DNA from: an uncultured Bacteroidales bacterium
GTDB taxonomy: Bacteria > Bacteroidota > Bacteroidia > Bacteroidales > Muribaculaceae
Assembly: GCA_900542185.1 (NCBI GenBank)
Contig: UQMZ01000029.1
Span: 1 to 45,722 of the forward strand
Length of the DNA: 45,722 nt
Direction of reading: 5' to 3'
Below, piece by piece: positions 25,201 through 33,112 of the stretch. Every line of letters begins with the position of its first letter. The stretch's first letter is position 1. The translations under genes and the position numbers were made by a program. Below the pieces are notes generated by a model, which had not been told where the DNA came from, did not search any database, and was given only the letters and a program-made list of their open reading frames with translations.

Positions 25201-25586
25201 GCTGTCACCTCGATGGTCTCGTTCTCGGCGAAACGGCGTGCCGTCTCCTTGACCACGGCGAATACCTCGGGCAGCGCCTCATCCAGATCCTTGGCGTAGT
25301 TGGCGAACATGTCCTCGCGGGTCTGGTCTATCTCCTTCCACAGCGGCTCGCGCTTCTCGTAGTCCAGTGTCTCGATCTGGGCACGCAGCTCGTCGATGTG
25401 GTCCTTGTACGACTGGGCATTGCCGCGGATGCGGCCCTTTACGGTCTCGATGCGGCCGCGAAGCTCGTCGTGGCTCAGCGACTGCAACTCGTTGTAGATA
25501 GGTTTGATTTCCTTATTAAGGCGGTTCCACAACGGACGCACGGCGCGCTCCGACTGGTTGCCGAAAAGTTTCTTTAATATACTCAT
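22221..25586 (-). CDS. secA: Preprotein translocase ATPase SecA
   Basis: 1,121 aa, the long form usual in Bacteroidota. Drives export of unfolded preproteins through SecYEG. Motor motifs: Walker A [14 protein letters not shown], Walker B [17 protein letters not shown], the second RecA fold with [28 protein letters not shown], and [20 protein letters not shown]. The extra length is mainly an insertion of charged residues in NBD1 between residues about 330 and 520. The C-terminus ends in a SEC-C zinc motif, [18 protein letters not shown], preceded by an unstructured linker. It is preceded at 100 bases by the phosphatase-fold gene and followed closely by two membrane-protein genes in the same direction. 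I found no consensus promoter immediately upstream. Confidence 0.97.
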   Translation of the reverse strand: [1121 protein letters not shown]

Positions 25587-25686
25587 GGTTGTGCTATTAT
25601 TCTGATGTTAAATTGAAAATACGTTTTTTGTGATTCTTGGCGAATCGGAATTGATGTGCCGGGATTGTGAATCGGGCCATCATGCG

Positions 25687-27264
25687 TTATTTTTGCAGCG
25701 GTATGGACCGTGCGCGGGTGCCGTTGGGTGAGCGTATTCTCAATATGTCGGTCAGGGTGGGGGCCAGTGCGGCCGCTTCCACGGGAGTGTCTATTTTCTG
25801 GGCGGGGATGCCGGGCGTCATGATGAACGCCGGGGCCATCACGGGCATCTGGCGCACCGGTTTCTGGTGCGAGGCCACGGGAGCGTCCTCGTCCACCACG
25901 CTCCATCCGGGAGCCAGGCGGATTATGATGTCGCCGCCGTGTTTGGGGTCGTAGCCGAGGTTCAGCGCGTCGGTCTCAGGCGACGACGGGGACAGAATCT
26001 CGCGGCGTGTGAATGTCTGCTCCACGCCGCTCATCTGGGCCAGGAACTGACGCGCCTCGTCGGCGATGGCGACGGGGTCGAGGTTGCGTGCCTCTATGCT
26101 CTTGGAGTCAAGGTAGACGTTGCCGTTGCGTATTGAAGCGATATAATCGCCGATGCCATGGCGTGCAACGAGGTATGAATTGAGCAGCGAGCGCGCGCGG
26201 CGCACGGAGAATTCGCCGCCGGGAATGCGGAACCGCTTGTCCTCGGTGGCCGTGGCGTCGTAGTATCCGGTGGATGTGAGCCATATCAGGGCGTTCTCCT
26301 TGCCGCAGTATTTGTCCACGGCCTCTATGAGCCGGCCTATCTGGGCGTCGAGCCGGATGCAGGCGTCGGTGCTTTCCACCGTGCCGGTGCCGAGCGAATA
26401 CTTGTAGGGAGCGACCGTATACGCCACATTGATCATACCCTGTGCGGCGGGGTCGGCCGGCATCTGGCTGATCAGTTCCACGGCCATGTCGGTCACGGCG
26501 CGGTTGCCGGCGGGCGAAAGTCCGAACTTGCGGTAGGCGTCGCGGTCGCGTGAGGAGAATTTATAATCGAAAGCGGGTCCCTTGGCCAGGTTGGTGCAAA
26601 GTCGCGCCGTGGAAGGCAGGGGACGCCATTTCACAGTGTCTATCTGGTGAGCCGGAGCCGTGCGTGAGTTTACCCGTTTCGTGGCGTTGTTCAGAAGACC
26701 GTAGTACGACGAAGTGGCCCAGAGTCCGGACGTGTTGTTGAGCCACACGGCATTGGTGGCCGCGTGGCCGGCCAGTATCACGGCCTGTTGCGGGTCGGCC
26801 GCCACGGAGTATATCACGGCTTTGCCGTCGGAGGCTATTGCCAGTTCGTCGGCTATGGTGGATAGGCGCAGACCTTCGGGCGTGAACGAATCGTTGGATA
26901 TGGAACCGTTCGACATCGGCCGGGCCAACGGGGGGCGCATGGTCTGCGATTCGTGGTCGAACACCAATGCCGTCGGTACACCTGTATATGCAGGCCATGA
27001 ACCTGTCATGACGGCTGCGGTGCCGCTGGACGCGTCAAGGCCGGGTGTCTTGAAATCGACGTCGCGCAGGTACGCCCCGTCGCGCATCAGCACCTTGAAC
27101 CCCTTCTCTCCGAAAAGGCTCTGCAGCTGGTCTATCTGGTCGGTGCGCAGCTGGTCCACGACTATTCCCACCACCAGCCGCGGCGTCGCGCCGCTGACCT
27201 CGAGGGAAACAGTTCCCGCCAATGCTGCCAGACCCAACAGTCCGGTTGTCGCTAACCTGTACAT
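25687..27264 (-). CDS. Alkaline-phosphatase-superfamily protein, probably degenerate
   Basis: 525 aa with an N-terminal signal peptide. The fold signature opens with RLVVGIVVDQLRTDQIDQLQ, containing the first metal-ligand aspartate, and the nucleophile region reads SSGTAAVMTGSWPAYTGV. Related PafA-type phosphatases have G-H after the nucleophile, a D-x-x-x-H pair, and an (A/T)DHG motif. Here GH is GT, the D-x-x-x-H region reads YSLGTGTVESTDACI, and ADHG is replaced by LTSTGYYD. Most zinc ligands seem lost, so I expect little or no phosphatase activity and perhaps a binding role. It is located between secA and the DUF4105 gene, all on one strand. Confidence 0.78.
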   Translation of the reverse strand: MYRLATTGLLGLAALAGTVSLEVSGATPRLVVGIVVDQLRTDQIDQLQSLFGEKGFKVLMRDGAYLRDVDFKTPGLDASSGTAAVMTGSWPAYTGVPTALVFDHESQTMRPPLARPMSNGSISNDSFTPEGLRLSTIADELAIASDGKAVIYSVAADPQQAVILAGHAATNAVWLNNTSGLWATSSYYGLLNNATKRVNSRTAPAHQIDTVKWRPLPSTARLCTNLAKGPAFDYKFSSRDRDAYRKFGLSPAGNRAVTDMAVELISQMPADPAAQGMINVAYTVAPYKYSLGTGTVESTDACIRLDAQIGRLIEAVDKYCGKENALIWLTSTGYYDATATEDKRFRIPGGEFSVRRARSLLNSYLVARHGIGDYIASIRNGNVYLDSKSIEARNLDPVAIADEARQFLAQMSGVEQTFTRREILSPSSPETDALNLGYDPKHGGDIIIRLAPGWSVVDEDAPVASHQKPVRQMPVMAPAFIMTPGIPAQKIDTPVEAAALAPTLTDILRIRSPNGTRARSIPLQK

Positions 27265-27292
27265 CTTTTTATATCGATTGCCGAAGTGTGAA

Positions 27293-28555
27293 TCAGCGTT
27301 TCCGTTTCGCCGGTTGCCGCTTCGGCTTGGTTGTCTTATTATGTATCTTACTATTAATATTATAACTCTGCTTATAGTCTAATATTGCATAGACTATGGA
27401 GAGAGCGAGTGTGGCGCCCATCAGCGGGAAGAAGGCCGGGTTGGCCGACTGCAGCTGGAAAGGCCAGATTATAAGCAGGATTCCGAGCACCACGATATTG
27501 TACCACGCCATGATGTTGACGGGCCAGTGTGCCCGCGGCCACCATACGCACACGGCCACTATCAGCTGGAGCGGATTGAGCCAGAGCAACAGCATGTTGG
27601 GGCTCGTGGCTTCGTGGTCCGAGGCGAACACTAAGAATGCGATGACGCATCCTCCCAGTCCGATCAACGCGAACCACAGGCAGTACAGCCAGCGCAGAAT
27701 CCTTCGTTTGAATGCCATGAACACGGAGAACGCCGCCATAAGTACGAAACAAATAGCGCTCCAAAAATTCGGAGTCAGATACCAGGGCGTCGGAGGCAGG
27801 GTAGCATGTCCGCTGTCTGGCGTGAGCTGACGTGTGTCGCTCACTAGCTGGCGCCCGTCGCTGAGGGTGGCTTTTGCATAGCGGTCGGACATGACGGTGG
27901 GCACAAACATTTCCTCGTTGGCCCTCAACTCCCGGTCCAGACCGGAGCCGAGTGCCAGGTCGATGCCGAACTGATACCAGGGGTAGTCGCGGTGGAACGC
28001 CCGCATCTCGCGGCGGAACGTGCCGTAGGCTATCGTGTCGGGGAATATCAGCCGCGCGTCGGTGGTCTGTGCCAGACGGTCGGTGATGCGGGTGGCGCAG
28101 TTGTCCTTCACGTAGTTGTAGCGGTACGTGCGGTTCTGAGGCAATGCCTCGGTCTGAAGCAGCGAGCGCAGTTTCCATGCCTCGTCCTGCGTCAGGTTCA
28201 GGTCCTGTTCCAGCACCTTGCGACCTTCCGACAGATATTCCGGCATGAACCACATCGTGGGGTAGCCGACAAGCATATAGTCGGTCTCGCCCTTCACGAA
28301 CCGGTACACGAAATTAGGCTCGTCGAAGTCGAACACGCCGTAATTCCATACCGAATCCACCTCGGCGCCGCGTATGCGGATGGCACTGTGGCCGCACAGC
28401 TGGTACACTTCCGGGCCGGGCCATGCCGTGAGCAGACTAACAACGATGGAATCCCGTTTCTGCGTCGCCACCGAGGGAAACGCAAGAAACAGGATTGCCA
28501 GTGTCGTCAATATGTATCTGATCGATATTCGCAACTGTCTGATCAAAATTTGCAA
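27293..28555 (-). CDS. DUF4105 (Lnb-type N-terminal) membrane protein
   Basis: About 420 aa. Signal-like N-terminus, then the DUF4105 periplasmic domain: LCGHSAIRIRGAEVDSVWNY, GVFDFDEPNFVYRFVKGETD, and RYNYVKDNCATRITDRL with its conserved NC pair. These His and Cys positions suggest a papain-like/NlpC-type active site, though activity is not proven. Four or five helices follow (FWSAICFVLMAAFSVFMAF; WLYCLWFALIGLGGCVIAFL). No ATG fits the start. The frame opens with TTG at 28555, inside a 21-bp tandem repeat derived from the end of asnS; a TTG at 28510 is an alternative. The basic C-terminus (TTKPKRQPAKRKR) ends 28 bases before the phosphatase-fold gene. Confidence 0.8.
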   Translation of the reverse strand: MQILIRQLRISIRYILTTLAILFLAFPSVATQKRDSIVVSLLTAWPGPEVYQLCGHSAIRIRGAEVDSVWNYGVFDFDEPNFVYRFVKGETDYMLVGYPTMWFMPEYLSEGRKVLEQDLNLTQDEAWKLRSLLQTEALPQNRTYRYNYVKDNCATRITDRLAQTTDARLIFPDTIAYGTFRREMRAFHRDYPWYQFGIDLALGSGLDRELRANEEMFVPTVMSDRYAKATLSDGRQLVSDTRQLTPDSGHATLPPTPWYLTPNFWSAICFVLMAAFSVFMAFKRRILRWLYCLWFALIGLGGCVIAFLVFASDHEATSPNMLLLWLNPLQLIVAVCVWWPRAHWPVNIMAWYNIVVLGILLIIWPFQLQSANPAFFPLMGATLALSIVYAILDYKQSYNINSKIHNKTTKPKRQPAKRKR

Positions 28556-28580
28556 TTATCTGATCAATATTCGCAATTGT
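28518..28580 (-). repeat. Three 21-bp tandem repeats across asnS stop and next start
   Basis: Plus-strand units start CTGATC and end near GCAATTGT: 28518-28538, 28539-28559 and 28560-28580, differing at a few bases. The third unit contains the last asnS codons and its TGA (28564-28566). The other two are extra copies. Because 21 is a multiple of three, they encode similar seven-residue units (QILIRQL, RISIRYI) at the start of the DUF4105 gene. Confidence 0.8.
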
Positions 28581-29961
28581 TCGGGAATCTCGGGAAAGGA
28601 ATCACGTCGCGGATGTTCTGCATACCGGTCACGAACAGCACGAGGCGTTCGAAGCCGAGACCGAAGCCGGAGTGGGGCACCGAGCCGTAACGGCGCGTGT
28701 CAAGATACCAGTCCATCCCGGTGAGACCCAGCTCCTCGATGCGGGCGTTGAGCTTGTCGAAGCTCTCTTCGCGCTGCGAGCCGCCGATGATCTCGCCGAT
28801 CTTCGGGAACAGCACGTCCATGGCGCGTACGGTCTTGCCGTCGTCGTTCAGTTTCATGTAGAAGGCCTTGATCTCCTTCGGATAGTCGGTCAGGATGACG
28901 GGACGCTTGAAGTGTTCCTCCACTAAGTAACGCTCGTGCTCCGAAGCAAGGTCCACGCCCCAGTAAACGGGGAACTCGAACTTCTTGCCGCTCTCCTCCA
29001 GAATCTTGATTCCTTCGGTGTAGGGGAGACGTACGAAGTCGTTCTTCACCACGAAGTGCAGACGGTCAATCAGTTCCTTGTCGAAGTGCTCGTTCAGGAA
29101 GGCGATGTCGTCGGCGCAATGCTCTAAGGCGTAGTTGATGCAGTATTTGATGAATTCCTCGGCGAGGTCCATGTTGTCCTCGATCTCGTAGAAAGCCATC
29201 TCAGGCTCGATCATCCAGAACTCGGAGAGGTGGCGGGGCGTATTGGAGTTTTCGGCGCGGAACGTCGGGCCGAAGGTGTATATGCAACCCAACGCCGTGG
29301 CGCCGAGCTCGCCTTCCAGCTGGCCTGACACCGTCAGCGACGCCATCTTGCCGAAGAAGTCCTGCGAATAGTCCACTTGACCATCCTCTGTCTTGGGCAG
29401 GTCGTTCAGCGGCAGGGTGGTTACCTGGAACTGGGCGCCGGCGCCCTCGCAGTCGGAGGCCGTGATCAGCGGAGTGTGGAAGTAATAGAATCCCTTGTCG
29501 TTGAAGAACTGATGCACGGCGAAAGCCAGCGCGTGGCGTATGCGCAGCACGGCGCCGAACGTGTTGGTGCGGGGACGCAGGTGAGCCTTCTCGCGCAGGA
29601 ATTCCAGCGTGTGGCCCTTCTTCTGCAGGGGATATGTGGCCGGGTCGGCGGTGCCGTACAGTTCGAACTCGTCGGCCTGTACCTCCACGCTCTGGCCCTT
29701 GCCGGCACTGGGTGTGAGCAAGCCCTGCACGTGGATGGAGCTGCCAGTGGTGATGGCCTTCAGGTCGTCCTCCGGAGTCTTCGACAGGTCGAACACTATC
29801 TGCAGGTTGTTGATGGTGCTGCCGTCGTTCAGTGCCACGAACTGTACGTTCTTGTTGCCTCGGCGCGTGCGCACCCAGCCCTTTACGTCTACTTGCTTGC
29901 CCTCGTGTTCGGAGGCGTGGGCAAGCAGTTCCTTTATTGTTGTTCTGCGAATCTTTTCCAT
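28564..29961 (-). CDS. asnS: Asparaginyl-tRNA synthetase
   Basis: 465 aa from ATG 29961; a TTG three codons upstream is less likely. Class II enzyme that charges tRNA-Asn. The N-terminal OB fold (VDVKGWVRTRRGNKNVQFVA) is followed by the class II core: motif 2 region TFRAENSNTPRHLSEFWMIE, and motif 3 GFGLGFERLVLFVTGMQNIR, ending in the family's RDVIPFPR..NCE(F/Y) tail. LITASDCEGAGAQFQVTTL marks AsnRS rather than AspRS. The gene starts one base after the pseudouridine synthase stop, so translation is probably coupled. Confidence 0.96.
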   Translation of the reverse strand: MEKIRRTTIKELLAHASEHEGKQVDVKGWVRTRRGNKNVQFVALNDGSTINNLQIVFDLSKTPEDDLKAITTGSSIHVQGLLTPSAGKGQSVEVQADEFELYGTADPATYPLQKKGHTLEFLREKAHLRPRTNTFGAVLRIRHALAFAVHQFFNDKGFYYFHTPLITASDCEGAGAQFQVTTLPLNDLPKTEDGQVDYSQDFFGKMASLTVSGQLEGELGATALGCIYTFGPTFRAENSNTPRHLSEFWMIEPEMAFYEIEDNMDLAEEFIKYCINYALEHCADDIAFLNEHFDKELIDRLHFVVKNDFVRLPYTEGIKILEESGKKFEFPVYWGVDLASEHERYLVEEHFKRPVILTDYPKEIKAFYMKLNDDGKTVRAMDVLFPKIGEIIGGSQREESFDKLNARIEELGLTGMDWYLDTRRYGSVPHSGFGLGFERLVLFVTGMQNIRDVIPFPRFPNNCEY

Positions 29962-29962
29962 A

Positions 29963-31399
29963 TTATTCAAAAGCTCCCTGACGCAGGATGTTGACTTCTT
30001 CCTGGGTGAGGAAGCGCCAGCGGCCGCGAGGCAGGTTTTTCTTGGTTAGACCGGCGAAATATACGCGGTCGAGTTTGGTGACGCGATAACCGAGGTGCTC
30101 GAATATGCGGCGCACTATGCGGTTGCGGCCCGAGTGGATCTCGATGCCGGCCTGGTTGCGGTCGTCGCTGACATAGCTGATGGCGTCGGCGTGGATCTCG
30201 CCGTCCTCAAGCTCGATGCCGTCGGCGATGCGCTGCATGTCTTCCTCGGAGATGTCGCGGTCGGTCCATACGTGATATATCTTCTTCTTGACGAACTTGG
30301 GATGCGTCAGCTTGGAGGCCAGGTCGCCGTCGTTGGTGAGGAGCAGCACGCCGGTGGTGTTGCGGTCCAGTCGGCCTACGGGATAGATGCGCTCGGCGCA
30401 GGCGTTGCGCACCAGGTCAAGCACCGTGGTGCGGCCGTTGGGATCGTCGCTCGTGGTGACGCAGTCCTTGGGTTTGTTCAGAAGTATGTAGCATTTGCGC
30501 TCGGGTGTAACGACCTTGTCGTCGTATTCCACCACGTCGTTGCGCTTGATCTTGGTGCCGAGTTCGGTCACTACCTGGCCGTTCACTTTCACCTTGCCTG
30601 CGGTGATGTATTCGTCGGCCTCGCGACGCGAGCACAGGCCTGCGTTGGCCATGTATTTGTTCAGACGGATTTCCGAGTTCGGATCGATGTCCTCCAGCAC
30701 GTAGTCTATCTGCTTGGGACGCGGTGTGAACTGGCGTTTCTGGAAACCGCCCTGGTTATTGCGCTGAAAGCCTCCCTGACGGTTCTGGTAGCCGCCCTGG
30801 TTGCGCTGGTAGCCGCCCTGACGGTTCTGATAGCCGCCCTGGCTGTTGCGCTGCTGGTAGCCGTTCTGGCCGTTGCGCTGCTGGTAGCCGCCCTGGTTGT
30901 TGCGCTGTTGGTAGCCGTTCTGGTTGTTGCGCTGCTGGTAGCCGTTCTGGCTGTTGCGTTGCTGATAGCCGCCCTGGCTGTTGCGTTGCTGATAGCCGCC
31001 CTGGCTGTTGCGCTGCTGGTAGCCGTTCTGACCGTTGCGCTGCTGGTAGCCGCCCTGGCTGGTGCGCTGCTGATAGTTGTTGCCCTGACCGTTACGCTGC
31101 TGGTAACCGTTCTGGTTGTTGCGTTGCTGGTAGCCACCCTGCTGACGGTTCTGATAACCGCCCTGCTGATAGGTGCTCTGCTGGGGACGTTGCTGATAGC
31201 CGTAAGGACGTTGCTGATAGGGGCGGGCAGGACGTTCGCCTGTCTGGCCTTCGGTTGCGCCGGTGGCACTGTGAGTGTCGTGTGACGGGTAATTTACTTT
31301 TTCATAGTGCGGACCGTCATTGTTCTGGGCGTAATCATTAGCAATGCTTGCACCGGTTTCTCCGATACGAGGCCGCTTAGGTTTTTTCGTTTCTTCCAT
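29963..31399 (-). CDS. RluB-like 23S rRNA pseudouridine synthase with long repeat tail
   Basis: About 478 aa from ATG 31399; ten upstream codons are open but lack support. The C-terminal half is a normal RsuA/RluB-family enzyme: S4 domain EIRLNKYMANAGLCSRREAD, catalytic GRLDRNTTGVLLLTNDGDLA with the active-site Asp, then KIYHVWTDRDISEEDMQ and GRNRIVRRIFEHLGY. The N-terminal 220 residues are disordered and made largely of a nine-residue repeat, YQQRN(S/N/G)Q(G/N)G, about eleven copies, flanked by shorter YQNRQGG units. Such Q/N/R-rich extensions are known on this enzyme in Bacteroidales; RNA binding or condensate formation would be guesses. First gene of the long minus-strand run, with a promoter at 31548. 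Confidence 0.9.
   Translation of the reverse strand: MEETKKPKRPRIGETGASIANDYAQNNDGPHYEKVNYPSHDTHSATGATEGQTGERPARPYQQRPYGYQQRPQQSTYQQGGYQNRQQGGYQQRNNQNGYQQRNGQGNNYQQRTSQGGYQQRNGQNGYQQRNSQGGYQQRNSQGGYQQRNSQNGYQQRNNQNGYQQRNNQGGYQQRNGQNGYQQRNSQGGYQNRQGGYQRNQGGYQNRQGGFQRNNQGGFQKRQFTPRPKQIDYVLEDIDPNSEIRLNKYMANAGLCSRREADEYITAGKVKVNGQVVTELGTKIKRNDVVEYDDKVVTPERKCYILLNKPKDCVTTSDDPNGRTTVLDLVRNACAERIYPVGRLDRNTTGVLLLTNDGDLASKLTHPKFVKKKIYHVWTDRDISEEDMQRIADGIELEDGEIHADAISYVSDDRNQAGIEIHSGRNRIVRRIFEHLGYRVTKLDRVYFAGLTKKNLPRGRWRFLTQEEVNILRQGAFE
30734..31219 (-). repeat. 27-bp tandem repeats encoding YQQRNxQGG units
   Basis: The core 30833-31132 holds eleven nearly identical units of 27 bases (one of 30), with degenerate 18-24-base units on both sides. 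Changes between units are mostly at Ser/Asn/Gly codons, so unit number may vary between strains by slippage or recombination. Confidence 0.85.
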
Positions 31400-31547
31400 A
31401 ATCAGTTTTTCGTAGGGTCTCCAGCACATCTCTGCCAGATCGGCCCCGGTTGTTTTTTGGTTTGTTGGATAAGGTTTATTTATTATTTGAGCTCAAATAT
31501 GTGGCTTTTTCTCTATGGGTATAACAGATTTATGTGCAAATCCGTTG

Positions 31548-31579
31548 CAAAGGTATGATATTTTATTGAATCTTGCAAA
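31548..31579 (-). promoter_or_regulatory. Promoter of the rluB-like/asnS/secA run
   Basis: On the minus strand TTTG (plus CAAA 31576-31579), 20-base spacer, TACCTTTG (plus CAAAGGTA 31548-31555). Both boxes exact. The leader to the ATG at 31399 is about 140 bases. Confidence 0.65.
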
Positions 31580-31628
31580 AAGATTTTAGCGTATTTTATC
31601 GCACATAACAGGAATGCTGAAGATTATG

Positions 31629-32918
31629 TCAATCTTTGAGACAACCTATTGGTACTACATATACACCGTCAGGGCGTCTATATGCAAATTCGCCACCGGT
31701 CAAAACCATTAAAAATGATGGGGCCTGACATTTGGAAGTGTCGATATTGGCTGCCAGTTTTTTAAGATTCTCTGCACCTTCTTCGATTTCCCTGCTGCCA
31801 AGCTTGACTTCTACGGCTGCCCATCGGCCATCCTTAAGGGTAATTATTATGTCTGCCTCCAGTTCATTACTGTCATGATAATGCTGAATGGTTCCCCTTA
31901 ATGGCTCCGCATATATTCTCAGATCCCTTACGCATAATGATTCAAACAGGAATCCAAAATAATTGAAATCCTCAAGAATCATATTCGGACTTGCGTCAAT
32001 TGCGGCAACGGCCAGTGACGGATCTACAAACTGTCGCTTATACGATGTCCGAATTCTTGTTTTTGACCTCAAAGAAGGTTGCCATGCCTTTACATCTTCT
32101 ATTATATAGAGCTTACGAAGGGACCTTAGATATATCTCAAGCGTCTTGTCGGTTATGGAGGCATCATTAGCCCTGACGTCTTGCATTATGGTTTTATCAG
32201 TCGCCATGGTGGATATATTCCTCGCCAACGACTTGAGTACTCCTAATACGCGGTCAGGGTCTTTCTGAGATTTGTCTACGGCAGCTGCATCACGTTCACA
32301 CACAGCCTCGATATAATCCTTAGCAACATCAAGTGAATCCTCCGCATCCATCGATAAAGCGGCAGGCCAGCCTCCTCGGCAAATTGCAAATGCCAAATCC
32401 GTTATACTGAGCTCGCTCATGGATGTGACTTCGAGATTTCCCTGAAACAGATCTTTTAAAGACACCGTTCCATTTGATTCCCTGGATTCGAAAAGACTCA
32501 TCGGGCGCATTTTCATTCGGGAGATACGGCCGGTACCGGTGTGTTCCATTTTCTCGTCAGGGAGCAAATCATCGTCCTCGTCAACCACGACACTTCCTGT
32601 CAATATGAATTGCCCTTTTTCAGGATTCTTATCCACCGCAAACCTGACTGCATCCCATAACACAGTTGCCGTCTGCCATTCATCAATCAGTCGCGGCTTA
32701 TCGCCTTGGAGCAGATAAGAAGGTTGCGTCTGTGCCATTTTTATGTACGAAGAACGCTTGTCCGGATCCTGCAAATATATGACGCTATTCGCTGCGTTCA
32801 ATGCGGTCCATGTCTTACCGCACCATTTGGGACCGGTTATAAGAACAGCTCCGCTTGTACGTAATTTCTTACGTAATATGTCATCTGCTATTCTAGGGAT
32901 ATAATGCTCGTTTTTCAT
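31629..32918 (-). CDS. AAA_14/DUF4143 ATPase
   Basis: 429 aa. ATPase with Walker A GPKWCGKTWTALN near residue 30, Walker B-like PRLIDEWQ, and sensor segment FILTGSVVVDEDDD. The DUF4143 domain follows (KTLEIYLRSLRKLYIIEDVK; SYKRQFVDPSLAVAAIDASP) and ends in a PD-(D/E)XK-like strand, DIIITLKDGRWAAVEVKLG. These ATPases are common, often mobile-looking and multicopy in Bacteroidales; their cellular job is unknown. The start ATG 32918 is 17 bases after a consensus -7 box, so the leader is nearly absent. Three 23-bp direct repeats sit immediately upstream of the -33 box, a likely control site. Confidence 0.85.
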   Translation of the reverse strand: MKNEHYIPRIADDILRKKLRTSGAVLITGPKWCGKTWTALNAANSVIYLQDPDKRSSYIKMAQTQPSYLLQGDKPRLIDEWQTATVLWDAVRFAVDKNPEKGQFILTGSVVVDEDDDLLPDEKMEHTGTGRISRMKMRPMSLFESRESNGTVSLKDLFQGNLEVTSMSELSITDLAFAICRGGWPAALSMDAEDSLDVAKDYIEAVCERDAAAVDKSQKDPDRVLGVLKSLARNISTMATDKTIMQDVRANDASITDKTLEIYLRSLRKLYIIEDVKAWQPSLRSKTRIRTSYKRQFVDPSLAVAAIDASPNMILEDFNYFGFLFESLCVRDLRIYAEPLRGTIQHYHDSNELEADIIITLKDGRWAAVEVKLGSREIEEGAENLKKLAANIDTSKCQAPSFLMVLTGGEFAYRRPDGVYVVPIGCLKD

Positions 32919-32934
32919 CGCTTTGGAATTTGTG

Positions 32935-32966
32935 CAAAATTACACATTTTCAGGCTAATATCCAAA
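32935..32966 (-). promoter_or_regulatory. DUF4143 ATPase promoter
   Basis: On the minus strand TTTG (plus CAAA 32963-32966), 20-base spacer, TAATTTTG (plus CAAAATTA 32935-32942). Exact in both boxes. The -33 box overlaps the first base pairs of the direct-repeat array. Confidence 0.7.
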
Positions 32967-33030
32967 TCACTCCGAACTTTGCAGCGGAATCACTCCGAAC
33001 TTTGCAGCGGAATCACTCCGAACTTTGCAG
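32965..33030 (-). repeat. Three 23-bp direct repeats upstream of the ATPase promoter
   Basis: Unit AATCACTCCGAACTTTGCAG plus CGG, at 32965-32987, 32988-33010 and a 20-base third copy at 33011-33030. Copies are identical over their shared length and have no spacers, so this is neither CRISPR nor coding. The position directly behind a -33 box suggests binding sites. Confidence 0.85.
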
Positions 33031-33112
33031 ATTATTGAGGTGTTGAAGTTGTCTCGATCCGGTATCAGGTGCAGGATAATTATACCCGTTATGCTTGAGC
33101 GGTCCGGGGCAT

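Noticed and set aside
23427..25577. 716-codon open frame on the plus strand opposite secA
   Set aside because: Exact antisense of a highly conserved gene with biased codons; the translation is rich in V, L, H, G and Q without domains, a usual shadow.
30095..31285. 396-codon plus-strand frame with long VALLVA/ALLIAAL repeats
   Set aside because: Mirror of the YQQRN-coding repeats of the pseudouridine synthase; the hydrophobic repeats are a by-product of the repeat DNA.
32965..33030. CRISPR-like array
   Set aside because: Repeats are directly abutting without spacers and only three in number; no cas genes nearby.
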